NCBI GenBank assembly: GCA_018711385.1
Contig: DVIK01000080.1
Location: 1 to 48,839 of the forward strand
DNA length: 48,839 nucleotides
Source: Candidatus Coproplasma avistercoris
GTDB taxonomy: Bacteria; Bacillota; Clostridia; Christensenellales; Borkfalkiaceae
Direction of reading: 5' to 3'
The notes under the pieces: generated by a model
Database searches by the model: none
What the model was told of the DNA's origin: nothing
Seen by the model: the letters and a program-made list of their open reading frames with translations, nothing else
Shown: piece after piece, positions 10,401 to 19,528 of the stretch
How the letters are laid out: each line of letters opens with the position of its first letter
How positions within the stretch are numbered: position 1 is the stretch's first letter
Made by a program: the position numbers and the translations under genes

Positions 10401-11171
10401 ATGAACGGAGAAAAGGGTATATACAACGGCTTTTTAAGCGGAAATGCGCTCAAAATCATAGCCTGCATAACCATGCTCATCGATCACGTCGGGTGGATAC
10501 TTCTGCCTGATGTTTTGGCGTTGCGCATGATAGGCCGCATCTCAATGCCGCTGTTCGCCTTCACCTTCGGCGAGGGCTGCGCCTACACGCGGAACAGGGC
10601 AAAGCACTTTGCGCTCGTGCTGCTCTGCGGCGTGGCCACGAGCCTGGTCATGTCGTTTGCGATGAACAGGATATATGCGAACATACTCATAACGTTTTCG
10701 CTCTCCTGCCTGGTGATATATGCGCTCGACGGACTCAAAAGGTACGCATATATGCGGCAGATACGCGCCGCCGTGCTGTGCGCCGCGGCGCTCTTGTGCG
10801 CGCTCGGCGCCGCTGTGTGGCTGTGCTGTTTTTCACCCGTGTACGTCGATTACGGCATTGCGGGCGTGCTGCTGCCCGCGTGCGTGCGCCTCACCGACTT
10901 CCGCAGGCCCGGGCAGGAGGGTCCTACAGCGCTGTACAATCCCGCCGTGGTGTGGCTGCTGTTCACGCTCGATCTTGTCGCCCTTTCGGTAACGCTGGGC
11001 GCAGTGCAGCTTTTTTGCCTGTTTTCGCTGCCGTTGCTGTTCGCATACAGCGGCAGGCGGGGCAGATATAAGCTCAAAGCGCTGTTCTACGCCTTCTACC
11101 CCGCCCACCTCGCCGTGCTGGCGGGCATATATCTCGTCCTGCACCCAGACTATCTTGCGGCGCTATTCTGA
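10401..11171 (+). CDS. TraX-family membrane protein
   Basis: MNGEKGIYNGFLSGNALKIIACITMLIDHVGWILLPD..LRMIGRISMPLFAFTFGEGCAYT matches the TraX-family N-terminus; multiple TM segments. Confidence 0.8.
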   Translation: MNGEKGIYNGFLSGNALKIIACITMLIDHVGWILLPDVLALRMIGRISMPLFAFTFGEGCAYTRNRAKHFALVLLCGVATSLVMSFAMNRIYANILITFSLSCLVIYALDGLKRYAYMRQIRAAVLCAAALLCALGAAVWLCCFSPVYVDYGIAGVLLPACVRLTDFRRPGQEGPTALYNPAVVWLLFTLDLVALSVTLGAVQLFCLFSLPLLFAYSGRRGRYKLKALFYAFYPAHLAVLAGIYLVLHPDYLAALF

Positions 11172-11201
11172 AAGCGCATGAAAGGGATACCGGCAAGGCA
11201 T

Positions 11202-11230
11202 TGGACATTTGCCGCGAGCAGCGGTATAAT
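11202..11230 (+). promoter_or_regulatory. Promoter for the CMD/cupin/flavodoxin cluster
   Basis: TGGACA (11202-11207), 17 nt, TATAAT (11225-11230). Confidence 0.5.
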
Positions 11231-11293
11231 CGTGTACGTAAAAATATAAGTGATGTGCCGACGGTTTGTTGCGGCATATCTGCGAGGTGATTT

Positions 11294-12049
11294 ATGAACA
11301 GAGTGGAAAATTGCAGGCAGAAATTTGCCGAACTTTTCGGCGGCAAGCCCACCGAAAACGAGGGCAACGACCCCGAATTCATGCGCATATTGCAGCGGTT
11401 CATCTTCGGCGAGGTGAGCTACACCGGCTCGCTCGGCGATCGCATGCGCGAACTCATAACTGTGACCGTTTTAACTGTAAACCAGACGCTCCCGCAGCTT
11501 AAAGCTCATGTCGGGGCGTGCCTGAACATAGGCGTATCTCCGGCTGAAATACGTGAAGCCGTCTATCAGTGCGCGCCGTTCATCGGCTTCCCCGGGGCGC
11601 TCAATGCAATCGCTGCCATGGACGAAGCATTTGCGGCGGCGGGCATATCGCTGCCGCTTGCAAACGGCGAAACGGTGACCGAAGAGGACCGCTATGAAAG
11701 CGGCCTCGCCGTTCAGGCGCCCATATACGGCACCGAGATCAAAGACCGCTATACCTGGCTGCCCGCAGAGTTTGCCGAGGCGGTTCCCCGCTTCCTCACG
11801 GAGCTCGGTTTTGCCGATTTCATGACGCGCCGCGGCATGGACGGCAAAACGCGCGAACTGCTCACCGTGGTGATCCTTGCGGCTATGGGCGGCGCCGAGG
11901 TGCAGGTGCGCTCGCACGTCGAAGGCGCGCTCAAAGCCGGCAATACAAAGGAAGAGGTGGTGTGCGCGCTCGTGCACGCCATGCCCTATATGGGTATTCC
12001 CAGACTTTTCAACGCGCTCAACTGCTCCAAAGAGTTATTGTCCGAATAG
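11294..12049 (+). CDS. Carboxymuconolactone decarboxylase (AhpD-like) family protein, duplicated domain
   Basis: Two CMD-like units: LGDRMRELITVTVLTVNQTLPQLKAHVGACLNIGVSPAEIREAVYQCAPFIGFP and KTRELLTVVILAAMGGAEVQVRSHVEGALKAGNTKEEVVCALVHAMPYMGIP. Confidence 0.88.
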   Translation: MNRVENCRQKFAELFGGKPTENEGNDPEFMRILQRFIFGEVSYTGSLGDRMRELITVTVLTVNQTLPQLKAHVGACLNIGVSPAEIREAVYQCAPFIGFPGALNAIAAMDEAFAAAGISLPLANGETVTEEDRYESGLAVQAPIYGTEIKDRYTWLPAEFAEAVPRFLTELGFADFMTRRGMDGKTRELLTVVILAAMGGAEVQVRSHVEGALKAGNTKEEVVCALVHAMPYMGIPRLFNALNCSKELLSE

Positions 12050-12067
12050 ATTCAGGAGGTGATAAAG

Positions 12068-12493
12068 ATGGATAAAGATTTCGAAAAGCAAAACGTATTC
12101 GGTTTAGGCAACGAAAACTCCGCCTACGCGCAATATTTCATCGGCAAGTCGTATCTCAACCCGCTTACGCCGGCGGGCACTCAGCCTTTCTTCGCCAACG
12201 TCACGTTCGAACCGGGCTGCCGCAACAACTGGCATATCCACCACGCAAGCAAGGGCGGCGGACAGATACTTTTATGCGTTGCGGGCAGCGGCTGGTATCA
12301 GGAGTGGGGCAAGCCCGCACAGTCGTTGACCCCCGGCGACGTGGTGGTAATTCCCCCCGAAGTAAAGCATTGGCACGGCGCAAAGAAGGACGGCTGGTTT
12401 TCGCACATAGCCGTCGAAGTTCCCGGCGAAAATGCCTCCAACGAGTGGTTGGAAGAGGTGGGCGACGCGCAGTATTCCGCGCTCGGCGACTGA
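12068..12493 (+). CDS. Cupin-domain protein
   Basis: NNWHIHHASKGGGQILLCVAGSGWYQEWGKPAQSLTPGDVVVIPPEVKHWHGA, a cupin metal-site pattern; SD GGAGG upstream. Confidence 0.88.
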   Translation: MDKDFEKQNVFGLGNENSAYAQYFIGKSYLNPLTPAGTQPFFANVTFEPGCRNNWHIHHASKGGGQILLCVAGSGWYQEWGKPAQSLTPGDVVVIPPEVKHWHGAKKDGWFSHIAVEVPGENASNEWLEEVGDAQYSALGD

Positions 12494-12503
12494 CGGCGCA
12501 GAT

Positions 12504-13040
12504 ATGAAAAAGGTGATCGTGGTAACTTCCTCGCCCCGCAGGGGCGGCAACACCGAAATGCTCGCAAGGCGCTTTGCCGAGGGAGCGGAGGCCGCGGGCA
12601 ACGAGGTAAAGTTGGTAGCCGTGCGCGACCTCGGGCTCAAATTCTGCACGGGGTGTCTGTTTTGCCAGTCGCACGACAGGTGCGTGCTGGACGACGGCAT
12701 GAACGCGCTATATCCCGAAATACAGCAGGCCGACGTGCTCGTATTCGCCACGCCCGTATACTACTATTCGGTTTGCGGGCAGCTCAAGACCTTTTTAGAC
12801 AGGCTCAACCCGCTCTTCCCGCGCGAAAACAGGTTCAGGGAGATCTACCTTCTGGCCGCCGGCGCCGAGGACGAGGACGGGCTTGAACGCGGCGCACTGT
12901 CCGACATTCAGGGCTGGGCCGACTGTTTCGAGGGCGTGCGCATAGCGGGCGTGCTGTGCGCAAAGGGCGTGCAGGACAGGGGCGATGTGGCAAAGACCGG
13001 TTACCCCGAAAGGGCATACGCGCTCGGCCGCGATGTTTAA
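12504..13040 (+). CDS. NAD(P)H-dependent FMN reductase / flavodoxin-family protein
   Basis: MKKVIVVTSSPRRGGNTEMLARRFAEGAE...CTGCLFCQ...FATPVYYYSVCGQLKTFLDR. Confidence 0.9.
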   Translation: MKKVIVVTSSPRRGGNTEMLARRFAEGAEAAGNEVKLVAVRDLGLKFCTGCLFCQSHDRCVLDDGMNALYPEIQQADVLVFATPVYYYSVCGQLKTFLDRLNPLFPRENRFREIYLLAAGAEDEDGLERGALSDIQGWADCFEGVRIAGVLCAKGVQDRGDVAKTGYPERAYALGRDV

Positions 13041-13488
13041 GTTTTCAAGGGCGCTGCCCGCGCTCGCAGCCGCGGCAATTATCGCGCTCGCTGGGTGCGG
13101 CGGGGCCGCGCAGCAGGGTACGCCGGAGGAGGATATCATGTACATAACCGTCAACGGCAACAGGCTTACGGTGGATACCGAAGACAACGCCTCGTCCCGC
13201 GCGTTGCTCGAACGGCTGCGCCCGGGCGACGTGGAGGTGGAGATGTCCGACTACGGCGACATGGAAAAGGTGGGCTGTCTCGGCTTCGACCTGCCGCGCA
13301 GCGACAGCCGCATAAGCGTCGCGCCCGGCGACGTCATCTTGTACCTCGGCAATCAGATAACCGTTTACTACGATGTCAACAGCCGGAACTTCACCCGCAT
13401 CGGTCATGTGCGCGGGGTAAATTCGCGCGCGGATATGCTGCAATTACTCGGCGGAGCGGGGGATATTACGGCGGTCTTTTCCGTCTGA
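13033..13488 (+). CDS. Lipoprotein with cyclophilin-like domain
   Basis: MFKFSRALPALAAAAIIALAGCGG lipobox; ITVNGNRLTVDTEDNASSRALLERL...GDVEVEMSDYGDMEKVGCLGFDLPRSDSRISVAPGDVILYLGNQITVYYD. Overlaps the upstream gene by 8 nt. Confidence 0.85.
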   Translation: MFKFSRALPALAAAAIIALAGCGGAAQQGTPEEDIMYITVNGNRLTVDTEDNASSRALLERLRPGDVEVEMSDYGDMEKVGCLGFDLPRSDSRISVAPGDVILYLGNQITVYYDVNSRNFTRIGHVRGVNSRADMLQLLGGAGDITAVFSV

Positions 13489-13524
13489 AGAGGTCCGTCC
13501 GGAACATCCTGTCATGAATTTTGC

Positions 13525-13549
13525 GCCGCCGCGGCAGAGCCGCGGCGGC
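13525..13549. terminator. Hairpin terminator
   Basis: GCCGCCGCGGC-AGA-GCCGCGGCGGC. Confidence 0.6.
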
Positions 13550-13575
13550 ATTTGCATGTTTGCGCCATTTTGTTC

Positions 13576-13604
13576 TTGTAATATGTGAATTTGTGTGATA
13601 TAAT
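13576..13604 (+). promoter_or_regulatory. Promoter for CAT/TIR pair
   Basis: TTGTAA (13576-13581), 17 nt, TATAAT (13599-13604). Confidence 0.5.
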
Positions 13605-13632
13605 GGTTAAAAGATAATGAAAGAGGTGCAGC

Positions 13633-14316
13633 ATGCAGCAAGTAGGCTATACGGCCATAGATATCGCGAACTGGAGGCGCCGCGGCCAGTACGAAAATTT
13701 CATCGGCTACGACTATCCCGTATTTTCGGTGGCCTCGCGCATAGAGGTGACGGAGCTGGTGCGCTTTTGCAGGCGGCGCGGCCTTTCGGTGTTCAGCACT
13801 ATGCTGTATATAGTGTCGTCCGAGCTCAACGGCATAGAGGAGTTCCGCACCCGCATAACGGGCGGCGTGCCCGTGCTCTTCGATGTCGTCCATCCCAGCT
13901 ACGTGGTGATGTACGACGGCGACAGGATAGCCGGCAAATGCACTCCGTTCGCACGCGATTTCGGCGATTTTTACGCCCGCAACCGCGCCGACATTGCAGA
14001 GGTGCGCGCGCAGAAGGGTTTTGTGCCGTTCGAAGGCGGCTGCGGATGCGGCTGTTTTTACGTCTCATGCCTGCCGTGGCTGGACATGTGCTCCTTCTCC
14101 AATCCCTATAATTTCAAAGACTTGTCGCAGTCGAGCATACCCCGCATAACGTGGGGCAGGATATGCGAAGAGGATGGCAGGGCGTTCGTGTATTTCGACG
14201 TGCAGATGCACCACGCGCTCGCCGACGGATTCCATGCGGCGGAACTCATAAACAAAATAGCCGCGGCGGCAGCCGTCGCCGAGGCATATACAGGGGGAAA
14301 CGGCGATGAAAGATAA
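13633..14316 (+). CDS. Chloramphenicol acetyltransferase-like (CAT superfamily) protein
   Basis: Catalytic-type motif HHALADGFHAAELI near the C-terminus; PRITWGR and overall CAT-like layout. Confidence 0.85.
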   Translation: MQQVGYTAIDIANWRRRGQYENFIGYDYPVFSVASRIEVTELVRFCRRRGLSVFSTMLYIVSSELNGIEEFRTRITGGVPVLFDVVHPSYVVMYDGDRIAGKCTPFARDFGDFYARNRADIAEVRAQKGFVPFEGGCGCGCFYVSCLPWLDMCSFSNPYNFKDLSQSSIPRITWGRICEEDGRAFVYFDVQMHHALADGFHAAELINKIAAAAAVAEAYTGGNGDER

Positions 14317-15652
14317 GATATTCATAGCATGGAGCGGCTCCAACGGCGAGGCGCTCAAAGTAAAGAGCATACTCGAAAGCAAGTTCAACTACGTATGCTG
14401 CATAGGCGGCAATGCCGACAACAGCTCGCGCTATTCCTCCGTGGGCGACACGGTGATCCAGCAGATAAAGGAGTGCAACCAGGCGATAGTAATCTTTCAG
14501 AACAGGGCGGACGGCGCGGTCAGCAACAACCTGTTCTTCGAGCTCGGCTACGTTCTGGCGATGTACGGCACCAAAAAGGTGCACTGCGTAAAGCGCAAAA
14601 ACGAAAAGGTGGTGCTGCCCTCCGACTTCGACAATTCCTTCGTCGAGCCGCTGGACGACGAGGGCGGCGAAAACGCCTTTGCCGACGGGATAGTGGAATA
14701 CTTCATGGGCAGGCAGAAGATGTCGATAAACGACAACAAGATGTATCTGATAAACAACAGATATCTCATGCACGACAAGCTCATGGCGCACTACTCGGAA
14801 TCGGGCTCCAAGTGCTCGGACTACGAGCTTGCGCAGTACGTTCTGTTCTATATGCAGGCGGCGCACATGTTCGGCGACGTGAAAAAGATACAGAAAGAGA
14901 TAGAGGAGTTCAAGCAGAAGCACAACTTCGAATTTTCGCCCGAACTGTCGCTGGCGGTAAATCTATGCTTATCTTTCTTTGAACTGCTGCTCGGGATAAA
15001 GTCCGGGGGCGAAAATTCCGAGGTGTACATCGACAAGAACACCTACTGGGAGTTCCGCAGCGACTATATGCACTATCTCAAACAGATCGTGCCCGACGAC
15101 CTTGGCATATTCGACGAATGGGCGGAGGTCTTCATATATGACCACTTGAACTTTGCCAGCATGCTGTTTGCCAACAACGAAACGCTGCCCGCCGAGATGC
15201 GTCAAAAGCTCTACGGCGCGTGCGCAGAGTATGCGCTCAGGTGCCTCGACAGCATCGCCGTGCTCGAAAAGGCGGCGCCCTGCAAAGAGAACAACGACGA
15301 GATCGGCCTCATTTCGCTGCTCAGGGCGTACATATACCGCAACCTGTTCGTGGCAAAGCAGCAGCTTGGCGAAAGGGAGGAGGCTGAAAAATGGCTCGGG
15401 CTTACGCTTAAAGAACGCTCTTCTCTGAAAAATAACTTCGGCAAAGGCACCATAGATACCCAGCTGTACAACAATTTCCGCATGGAGTACTATCTCGCCC
15501 TCGTAGATTACCTCTCGTATATGCAGGACGTCGACGAATTCGAAGTGGATATGTACAGGAGCGAGATGGTCGATTATCTTCACTCTGTAAGAAACGACGA
15601 TTCGGAAAACGTCTATCTGAAACAGATAGCCTACTGGTGCGACAAACGCTGA
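14306..15652 (+). CDS. TIR-like (predicted nucleotide-binding, PF10137-type) domain fused to alpha-helical C-terminus
   Basis: KIFIAWSGSNGEALKVKSILES...IQQIKECNQAIVIFQN...NLFFELGYVLAMYGTKKVHCVKRKNEKVVLPSDFDNSFVEPLD. The FELGY and LPSDF spacing matches TIR-like/CAP12 families. The remainder looks helical/TPR-like. Confidence 0.75.
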   Translation: MKDKIFIAWSGSNGEALKVKSILESKFNYVCCIGGNADNSSRYSSVGDTVIQQIKECNQAIVIFQNRADGAVSNNLFFELGYVLAMYGTKKVHCVKRKNEKVVLPSDFDNSFVEPLDDEGGENAFADGIVEYFMGRQKMSINDNKMYLINNRYLMHDKLMAHYSESGSKCSDYELAQYVLFYMQAAHMFGDVKKIQKEIEEFKQKHNFEFSPELSLAVNLCLSFFELLLGIKSGGENSEVYIDKNTYWEFRSDYMHYLKQIVPDDLGIFDEWAEVFIYDHLNFASMLFANNETLPAEMRQKLYGACAEYALRCLDSIAVLEKAAPCKENNDEIGLISLLRAYIYRNLFVAKQQLGEREEAEKWLGLTLKERSSLKNNFGKGTIDTQLYNNFRMEYYLALVDYLSYMQDVDEFEVDMYRSEMVDYLHSVRNDDSENVYLKQIAYWCDKR

Positions 15653-15690
15653 ATTTTCCGTTGCACCGCATAGTTGTGCCTTATACAGGC

Positions 15691-15721
15691 GCCGCCGCGC
15701 GCAATTTATGCGCGCGGCGGC
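15691..15721. terminator. Intrinsic terminator
   Basis: GCCGCCGCGCGC / GCGCGCGGCGGC followed by ACATTTTT. Confidence 0.7.
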
Positions 15722-15803
15722 ACATTTTTCTGCCCGCAATCGCTTGATAAAGAGGGCAAAACCGTGTAAAATTTAATGGCAGATCACTTTACAGAGGAAG
15801 ACT

Positions 15804-16448
15804 ATGCAGGGAGTAATTTTCGATCTTGACGGCACGCTGCTCGATTCCATGCCGCTCTGGCGCACGGCGGCGCGCAACTATTTAAGGGATAATTACGGCA
15901 TATATGCCGATGAATCGCTTGCGGACGAGGTGCTTAAACTCACCATAACCGAGGCGGCGGAGCTCGTCAGAACACGCTACGGCCTCGCGGCGGACACGGC
16001 GGAGGTGGCGGCGGGCGTAAACGGCATAATGGAGCGGGGCTACTTTCACACCATAGCCCCCATGCCGGGCGCGGAGGAGCTGCTCAAAGCGCTCAAAGCC
16101 CGCGGCATACCGATGGCCATAGCCACCGCGACCGACAGGTACCTCGTCGAGGCGGCGCTTGCAAGGCTGGGCTGGACGGGCTATTTCTGCACCGTATCCA
16201 CCTGCACCGAGGCGGGCGCGGGCAAGCGGGAGAGCGCCGCCGTGTACGACGTCGCCATGAAGAGCTTCGGCGGCAGCAGAAAGGAGTGCACCGTGGCAGA
16301 GGACTCGGCGCACGCCGCGCGCACGGCGCTTGCGGCGGGATACAGGGTAGCGGGTGTGGGCGCCGACCCCGCGCTTATCTCCGCATGCACCGTGCATATC
16401 CCCTCGCTCGTACCCGTAAAACGGGCGCTCGAAGCTCTGCTCGGCTGA
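15804..16448 (+). CDS. HAD-family hydrolase (beta-phosphoglucomutase/phosphatase-like)
   Basis: GVIFDLDGTLLDSMPLW motif I; AIATATDRYLVEAAL; VAEDSAHAARTALAAGYRVAGV. Confidence 0.92.
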   Translation: MQGVIFDLDGTLLDSMPLWRTAARNYLRDNYGIYADESLADEVLKLTITEAAELVRTRYGLAADTAEVAAGVNGIMERGYFHTIAPMPGAEELLKALKARGIPMAIATATDRYLVEAALARLGWTGYFCTVSTCTEAGAGKRESAAVYDVAMKSFGGSRKECTVAEDSAHAARTALAAGYRVAGVGADPALISACTVHIPSLVPVKRALEALLG

Positions 16449-16627
16449 AATAAATTGTAAATTCAATCGAATATATATGGCTGGCAATTTTAATTGGCGG
16501 CCATATATACTTAAATTATTCTGTTTTACCGGCGCTCAAATTTTTCGGCGGCCTTTACGGCAACTCGAATAATGCAGGCGCTGCGCGCAAATATGCATAA
16601 ACCTGCGCAATTTTCCGCGCGCCGGCG

Positions 16628-16656
16628 TTTACATCGGCACATTTTTGTGTTACAAT
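16628..16656 (+). promoter_or_regulatory. Promoter of MscS gene
   Basis: TTTACA, 17 nt, TACAAT. Confidence 0.5.
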
Positions 16657-16686
16657 ATCTGCATAATAAAGTATAAGGAGGCTACC

Positions 16687-17523
16687 GTGGAGGAACTCTG
16701 GCAGGCCATTCGGGATTTCTTCAAAAACTTCGCAAGCGACGGCGGGCTTGTAATAGTGCGCACCGTGGCGTTTGCGCTGCTCGGCCTTGTGATACTCAAA
16801 ATAGTGCGCTCGCTCACGCGGCGCGCCGCTCTGAGGAGCAAGCTCGACAACGCCGCCGCGACCTTCGTCATCTCGCTGATAACCGTGCTGCTGTATATCG
16901 CGCTGGTCATAGTCATCGTAAGTTCGCTCGGGGTGTCTACGGCGGGCATAATCGCAGCATTTTCGGCGGTGGCGCTGGCGGTGGCGCTCGCCCTTAAAGA
17001 CAGTCTTGCCAGCCTTGCCAACGGCGTGATAATAATCTTCACCAAGCCCTTCAAAAAGGGCGACACTGTGATGATAAACGGGCAGGAGGGCACCGTGCAG
17101 GACATACGCCTGTTCAATACCAAGATCCTCACCTTCAACAACGATGAGGTGATAGTGCCCAACAGCGACGTCCTTTCGGAGACGCTCGTCAACGAGAGCA
17201 ACCGCCCGCTGCGCCGCGTGGAGATATGCTTCTATATCTCGTACGACGCCGACGCGGAAAGGGTGCGCGACGAAATAACCGCGCGCCTTGCCGCCGACGA
17301 CAGCATATTGGGCACGCCCGCGCCCTCCGTCGGTTTCGACGGCTTCGGCGAAAGCACGGTGCGCTGCACCGCGTATGCGTGGTCGTCTACCGAAGACTAC
17401 TCCGCCGCAAAGGCGGCAACAAAGGACATAATCTACGCCGTTATCCGCGAATACGGCGCCGAGCCTTCCTCGCGCAGGCTCAGCGTAAGCGTGCGCGGCG
17501 GAAAGGAGGGGGAAGATGCGTGA
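16687..17523 (+). CDS. Small-conductance mechanosensitive channel (MscS family)
   Basis: GTG start with AGGAGG upstream. AAFSAVALAVALALKDSLASLANGVIIIFTKPFKKGDTVMINGQEGTVQDIRLFNTKILTFNNDEVIVPNS is classic MscS. Confidence 0.95.
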   Translation: MEELWQAIRDFFKNFASDGGLVIVRTVAFALLGLVILKIVRSLTRRAALRSKLDNAAATFVISLITVLLYIALVIVIVSSLGVSTAGIIAAFSAVALAVALALKDSLASLANGVIIIFTKPFKKGDTVMINGQEGTVQDIRLFNTKILTFNNDEVIVPNSDVLSETLVNESNRPLRRVEICFYISYDADAERVRDEITARLAADDSILGTPAPSVGFDGFGESTVRCTAYAWSSTEDYSAAKAATKDIIYAVIREYGAEPSSRRLSVSVRGGKEGEDA

Positions 17524-18010
17524 ATTTCTGCTCGCCGCCGAAAGCGGCGCCGCTGCGGGACTTTCGGGCTGGGACCTTGCGCTGCAATATATAATCTACG
17601 GCGCCGTAATAGTGCTCAGCATAGTCATCCTCATTCTGATACGCAAGCGCACCCGCCTGCCCCGCCATGCCGAAATAAAGGCGCGGCTGGATAAGTTGCT
17701 CGAACAGGCGCAGTCGCTCTCGGGCCCGGCCGAAAACAGGATGGACTTCATAAAGCGCGTCTCCCGCACGCTGTACCTCACCGACGACCTCGCCTACGTC
17801 ACCGCGCTCGTGTCCTCAAAGGAGCGTTATTCCGACATAGGCAACATCTCTACGCTGCTCGAACAGGCGCGTGCCGAACTCGCGCCCTACAAGTACGGCA
17901 AGAAGGAGAGCGACGATCCCGATGGTATTTCCGCCGCCGTCGGTAAAATAGAGCAGGCCGTAAAGGTGATGCAGGGCGTGCTCGACCGCGACAGGGACAT
18001 GAAAAAGTAA
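17516..18010 (+). CDS. Hypothetical membrane protein
   Basis: Overlaps the mscS stop. One TM (YIIYGAVIVLSIVILILIRKR), then a cytosolic helical region. Confidence 0.7.
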   Translation: MREFLLAAESGAAAGLSGWDLALQYIIYGAVIVLSIVILILIRKRTRLPRHAEIKARLDKLLEQAQSLSGPAENRMDFIKRVSRTLYLTDDLAYVTALVSSKERYSDIGNISTLLEQARAELAPYKYGKKESDDPDGISAAVGKIEQAVKVMQGVLDRDRDMKK

Positions 18011-18037
18011 AAAACCGGCCGCGCCATGCGGTGCCCG

Positions 18038-18064
18038 CCTCTCCCGGCAGGGAGAGGTTTTTTT
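18038..18064 (+). terminator. Intrinsic terminator
   Basis: CCTCTCCC-GGCA-GGGAGAGG followed by TTTTTTT. Confidence 0.85.
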
Positions 18065-18552
18065 GTTGCGTGTGCATTGGTTATGGCCTTGCCCTCTTGC
18101 CGCAAATGTGCGCAATATCCCTTATCCATTGCATGGGGGGGACATCGTCCTTTGCCCCTTGCCGTAAAGGGGGACGAGCAAGGCATTTCATAGCACAGCG
18201 GATACCCGCTGTGCGTGCCGCAGCGAGATGAGCGAGCACATTCGCAGAGTGCGGGCGGTGACCGAGCTGCAATGTTAACATTGATTGCGGCGAGAAGGCT
18301 TGCACGAGCTTGCGAGCCGAGGGGGGATACGAGGTGTTGAAAGCAAATATAATGTTGTAAAATACGATTAGCACCGCGTATTCATATCCCTCAGTCGCGG
18401 CGCGGCGGCGGTTCAAGCTCCCTCTATTACTTCGTAAAAAAAAATTTTTAACAAAGTGTTTAAGCGCGTTCAAATGGCGTTATAATTAAAGTGAAAAAAG
18501 AATCAGGGCGCAAGGCCCGCGATCCTCTTTAATCTTTGAATAAGGAGATTGA

Positions 18553-18981
18553 ATGATTATGAAAAACTATTTACAGAAAAGAAATAACTATGAACGCGAC
18601 CCCTTCTTTGCGGCTTTCGACGACTTTTTCAGGCCGGTATTTTACGATGACAGGGCAGACAGCATGCGCACCGATATAAAGGAAACCGATAACGGCTATC
18701 AGCTCGACATCGAAATGCCCGGCTTCGATAAAAAGGACATAAAGGTATCGCTGGAAAACGGCTACCTTACCGTGACCGCCGAAAAGAACGAAAAGGAAGA
18801 GGAAAAGAACGGCAAGTACCTGCGCAAGGAGCGCAGCGTATCGTGCAGCCGCAGCTACTATGTCGGTGACGATATCGAAAAGGAAAGCGTAAAGGCTAAG
18901 TACGAAAACGGCATGCTCACGCTCGCCGTTCCCAAGAGTCAGCCCAAACAGCTGCCTTCGCACAATATAGAGATTGAGTAA
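18553..18981 (+). CDS. Hsp20/alpha-crystallin small heat-shock protein
   Basis: TDIKETDNGYQLDIEMPGFDKKDIKVSLENGYLTVTAEKNEKEEE...RSVSCSRSYYVGDDIEKESVKAKYENGMLTLAVPKSQ. ATG 18559 is the alternative start. Confidence 0.97.
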   Translation: MIMKNYLQKRNNYERDPFFAAFDDFFRPVFYDDRADSMRTDIKETDNGYQLDIEMPGFDKKDIKVSLENGYLTVTAEKNEKEEEKNGKYLRKERSVSCSRSYYVGDDIEKESVKAKYENGMLTLAVPKSQPKQLPSHNIEIE

Positions 18982-19126
18982 GGCGGCTTTTGTATGCCGC
19001 GGAAAAGCGGCAGTTGCCCCGGGAGCGGAGGAAAATCCGCCTTGCAGGGCTCGCGGAAAGCAATTTCCGCAAAATAACGGCACTACTTCCCGCCGCAGGG
19101 CGGATTAAAAAGTAAATCTCTCCGGT

Positions 19127-19169
19127 AAGGGGAGGGCGGCACTTTCGTGCCGCCCTCCCCTTTTTTTTT
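19127..19169 (+). terminator. Strong intrinsic terminator
   Basis: AAGGGGAGGGCGGCAC-TTTC-GTGCCGCCCTCCCCTT followed by a T-run. Confidence 0.9.
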
Positions 19170-19307
19170 ACGTTTCCGGCGGATTTTTCGCCCGAAACCG
19201 CTTGCAGAAAAAATTTTTTCAGGTTTGTAAAAAAAATTTTACACGCCGCAAAAACGGCAATAAAAACGCATTCGTTCGGGCATATCCCCGCATGTTTTAT
19301 TTTGGTC

Positions 19308-19318
19308 GGGGGGGGGGG
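19308..19318. repeat. 11-nt poly-G tract
   Basis: Uninterrupted GGGGGGGGGGG, 44 nt upstream of the -35 at 19363. Confidence 0.9.
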
Positions 19319-19362
19319 TGCTTTTTCGGTATCGAAACGTCGGGAATGTTGTTTTTTTGTTG

Positions 19363-19391
19363 TTGACTTTATGTAAAACGTACACTATAAT
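19363..19391 (+). promoter_or_regulatory. Sigma-A promoter of the 1791-aa surface protein
   Basis: TTGACT (19363-19368), 17 nt, TATAAT (19386-19391). Confidence 0.75.
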
Positions 19392-19434
19392 ATATATACT
19401 TATTGCTCGCGTTTAATATGCAGTGTGGATTTTC

Positions 19435-19473
19435 AGCCCCCGCGGGGGCTGTGTGCTGTTCTTAACAGCACAC
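19435..19473 (+). promoter_or_regulatory. Tandem 5'-UTR hairpins
   Basis: AGCCCCCGCGGGGGCT is a 16-nt perfect palindrome (19435-19450). GTGTGCTGTT-CTT-AACAGCACAC has a 10-bp stem (19451-19473). Confidence 0.65.
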
Positions 19474-19528
19474 AAACAAACACTCTTAAACCGTGCGGTA
19501 AAGTATTGTTCAGGAGGAAATTAAATTT

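Noticed and set aside
13033-13040. 8-nt overlap of flavodoxin-like gene and lipoprotein as a frameshifted fusion
   Set aside because: Both genes have complete domain content; the lipoprotein has its own ATG and lipobox, so this is ordinary overlap.
16467-16510. Imperfect palindrome ATATATGGCTGGCAATTTTAATTGGCGGCCATATAT as an operator or mobile-element end
   Set aside because: Most simply a terminator-like hairpin after the HAD gene; no second copy noticed.
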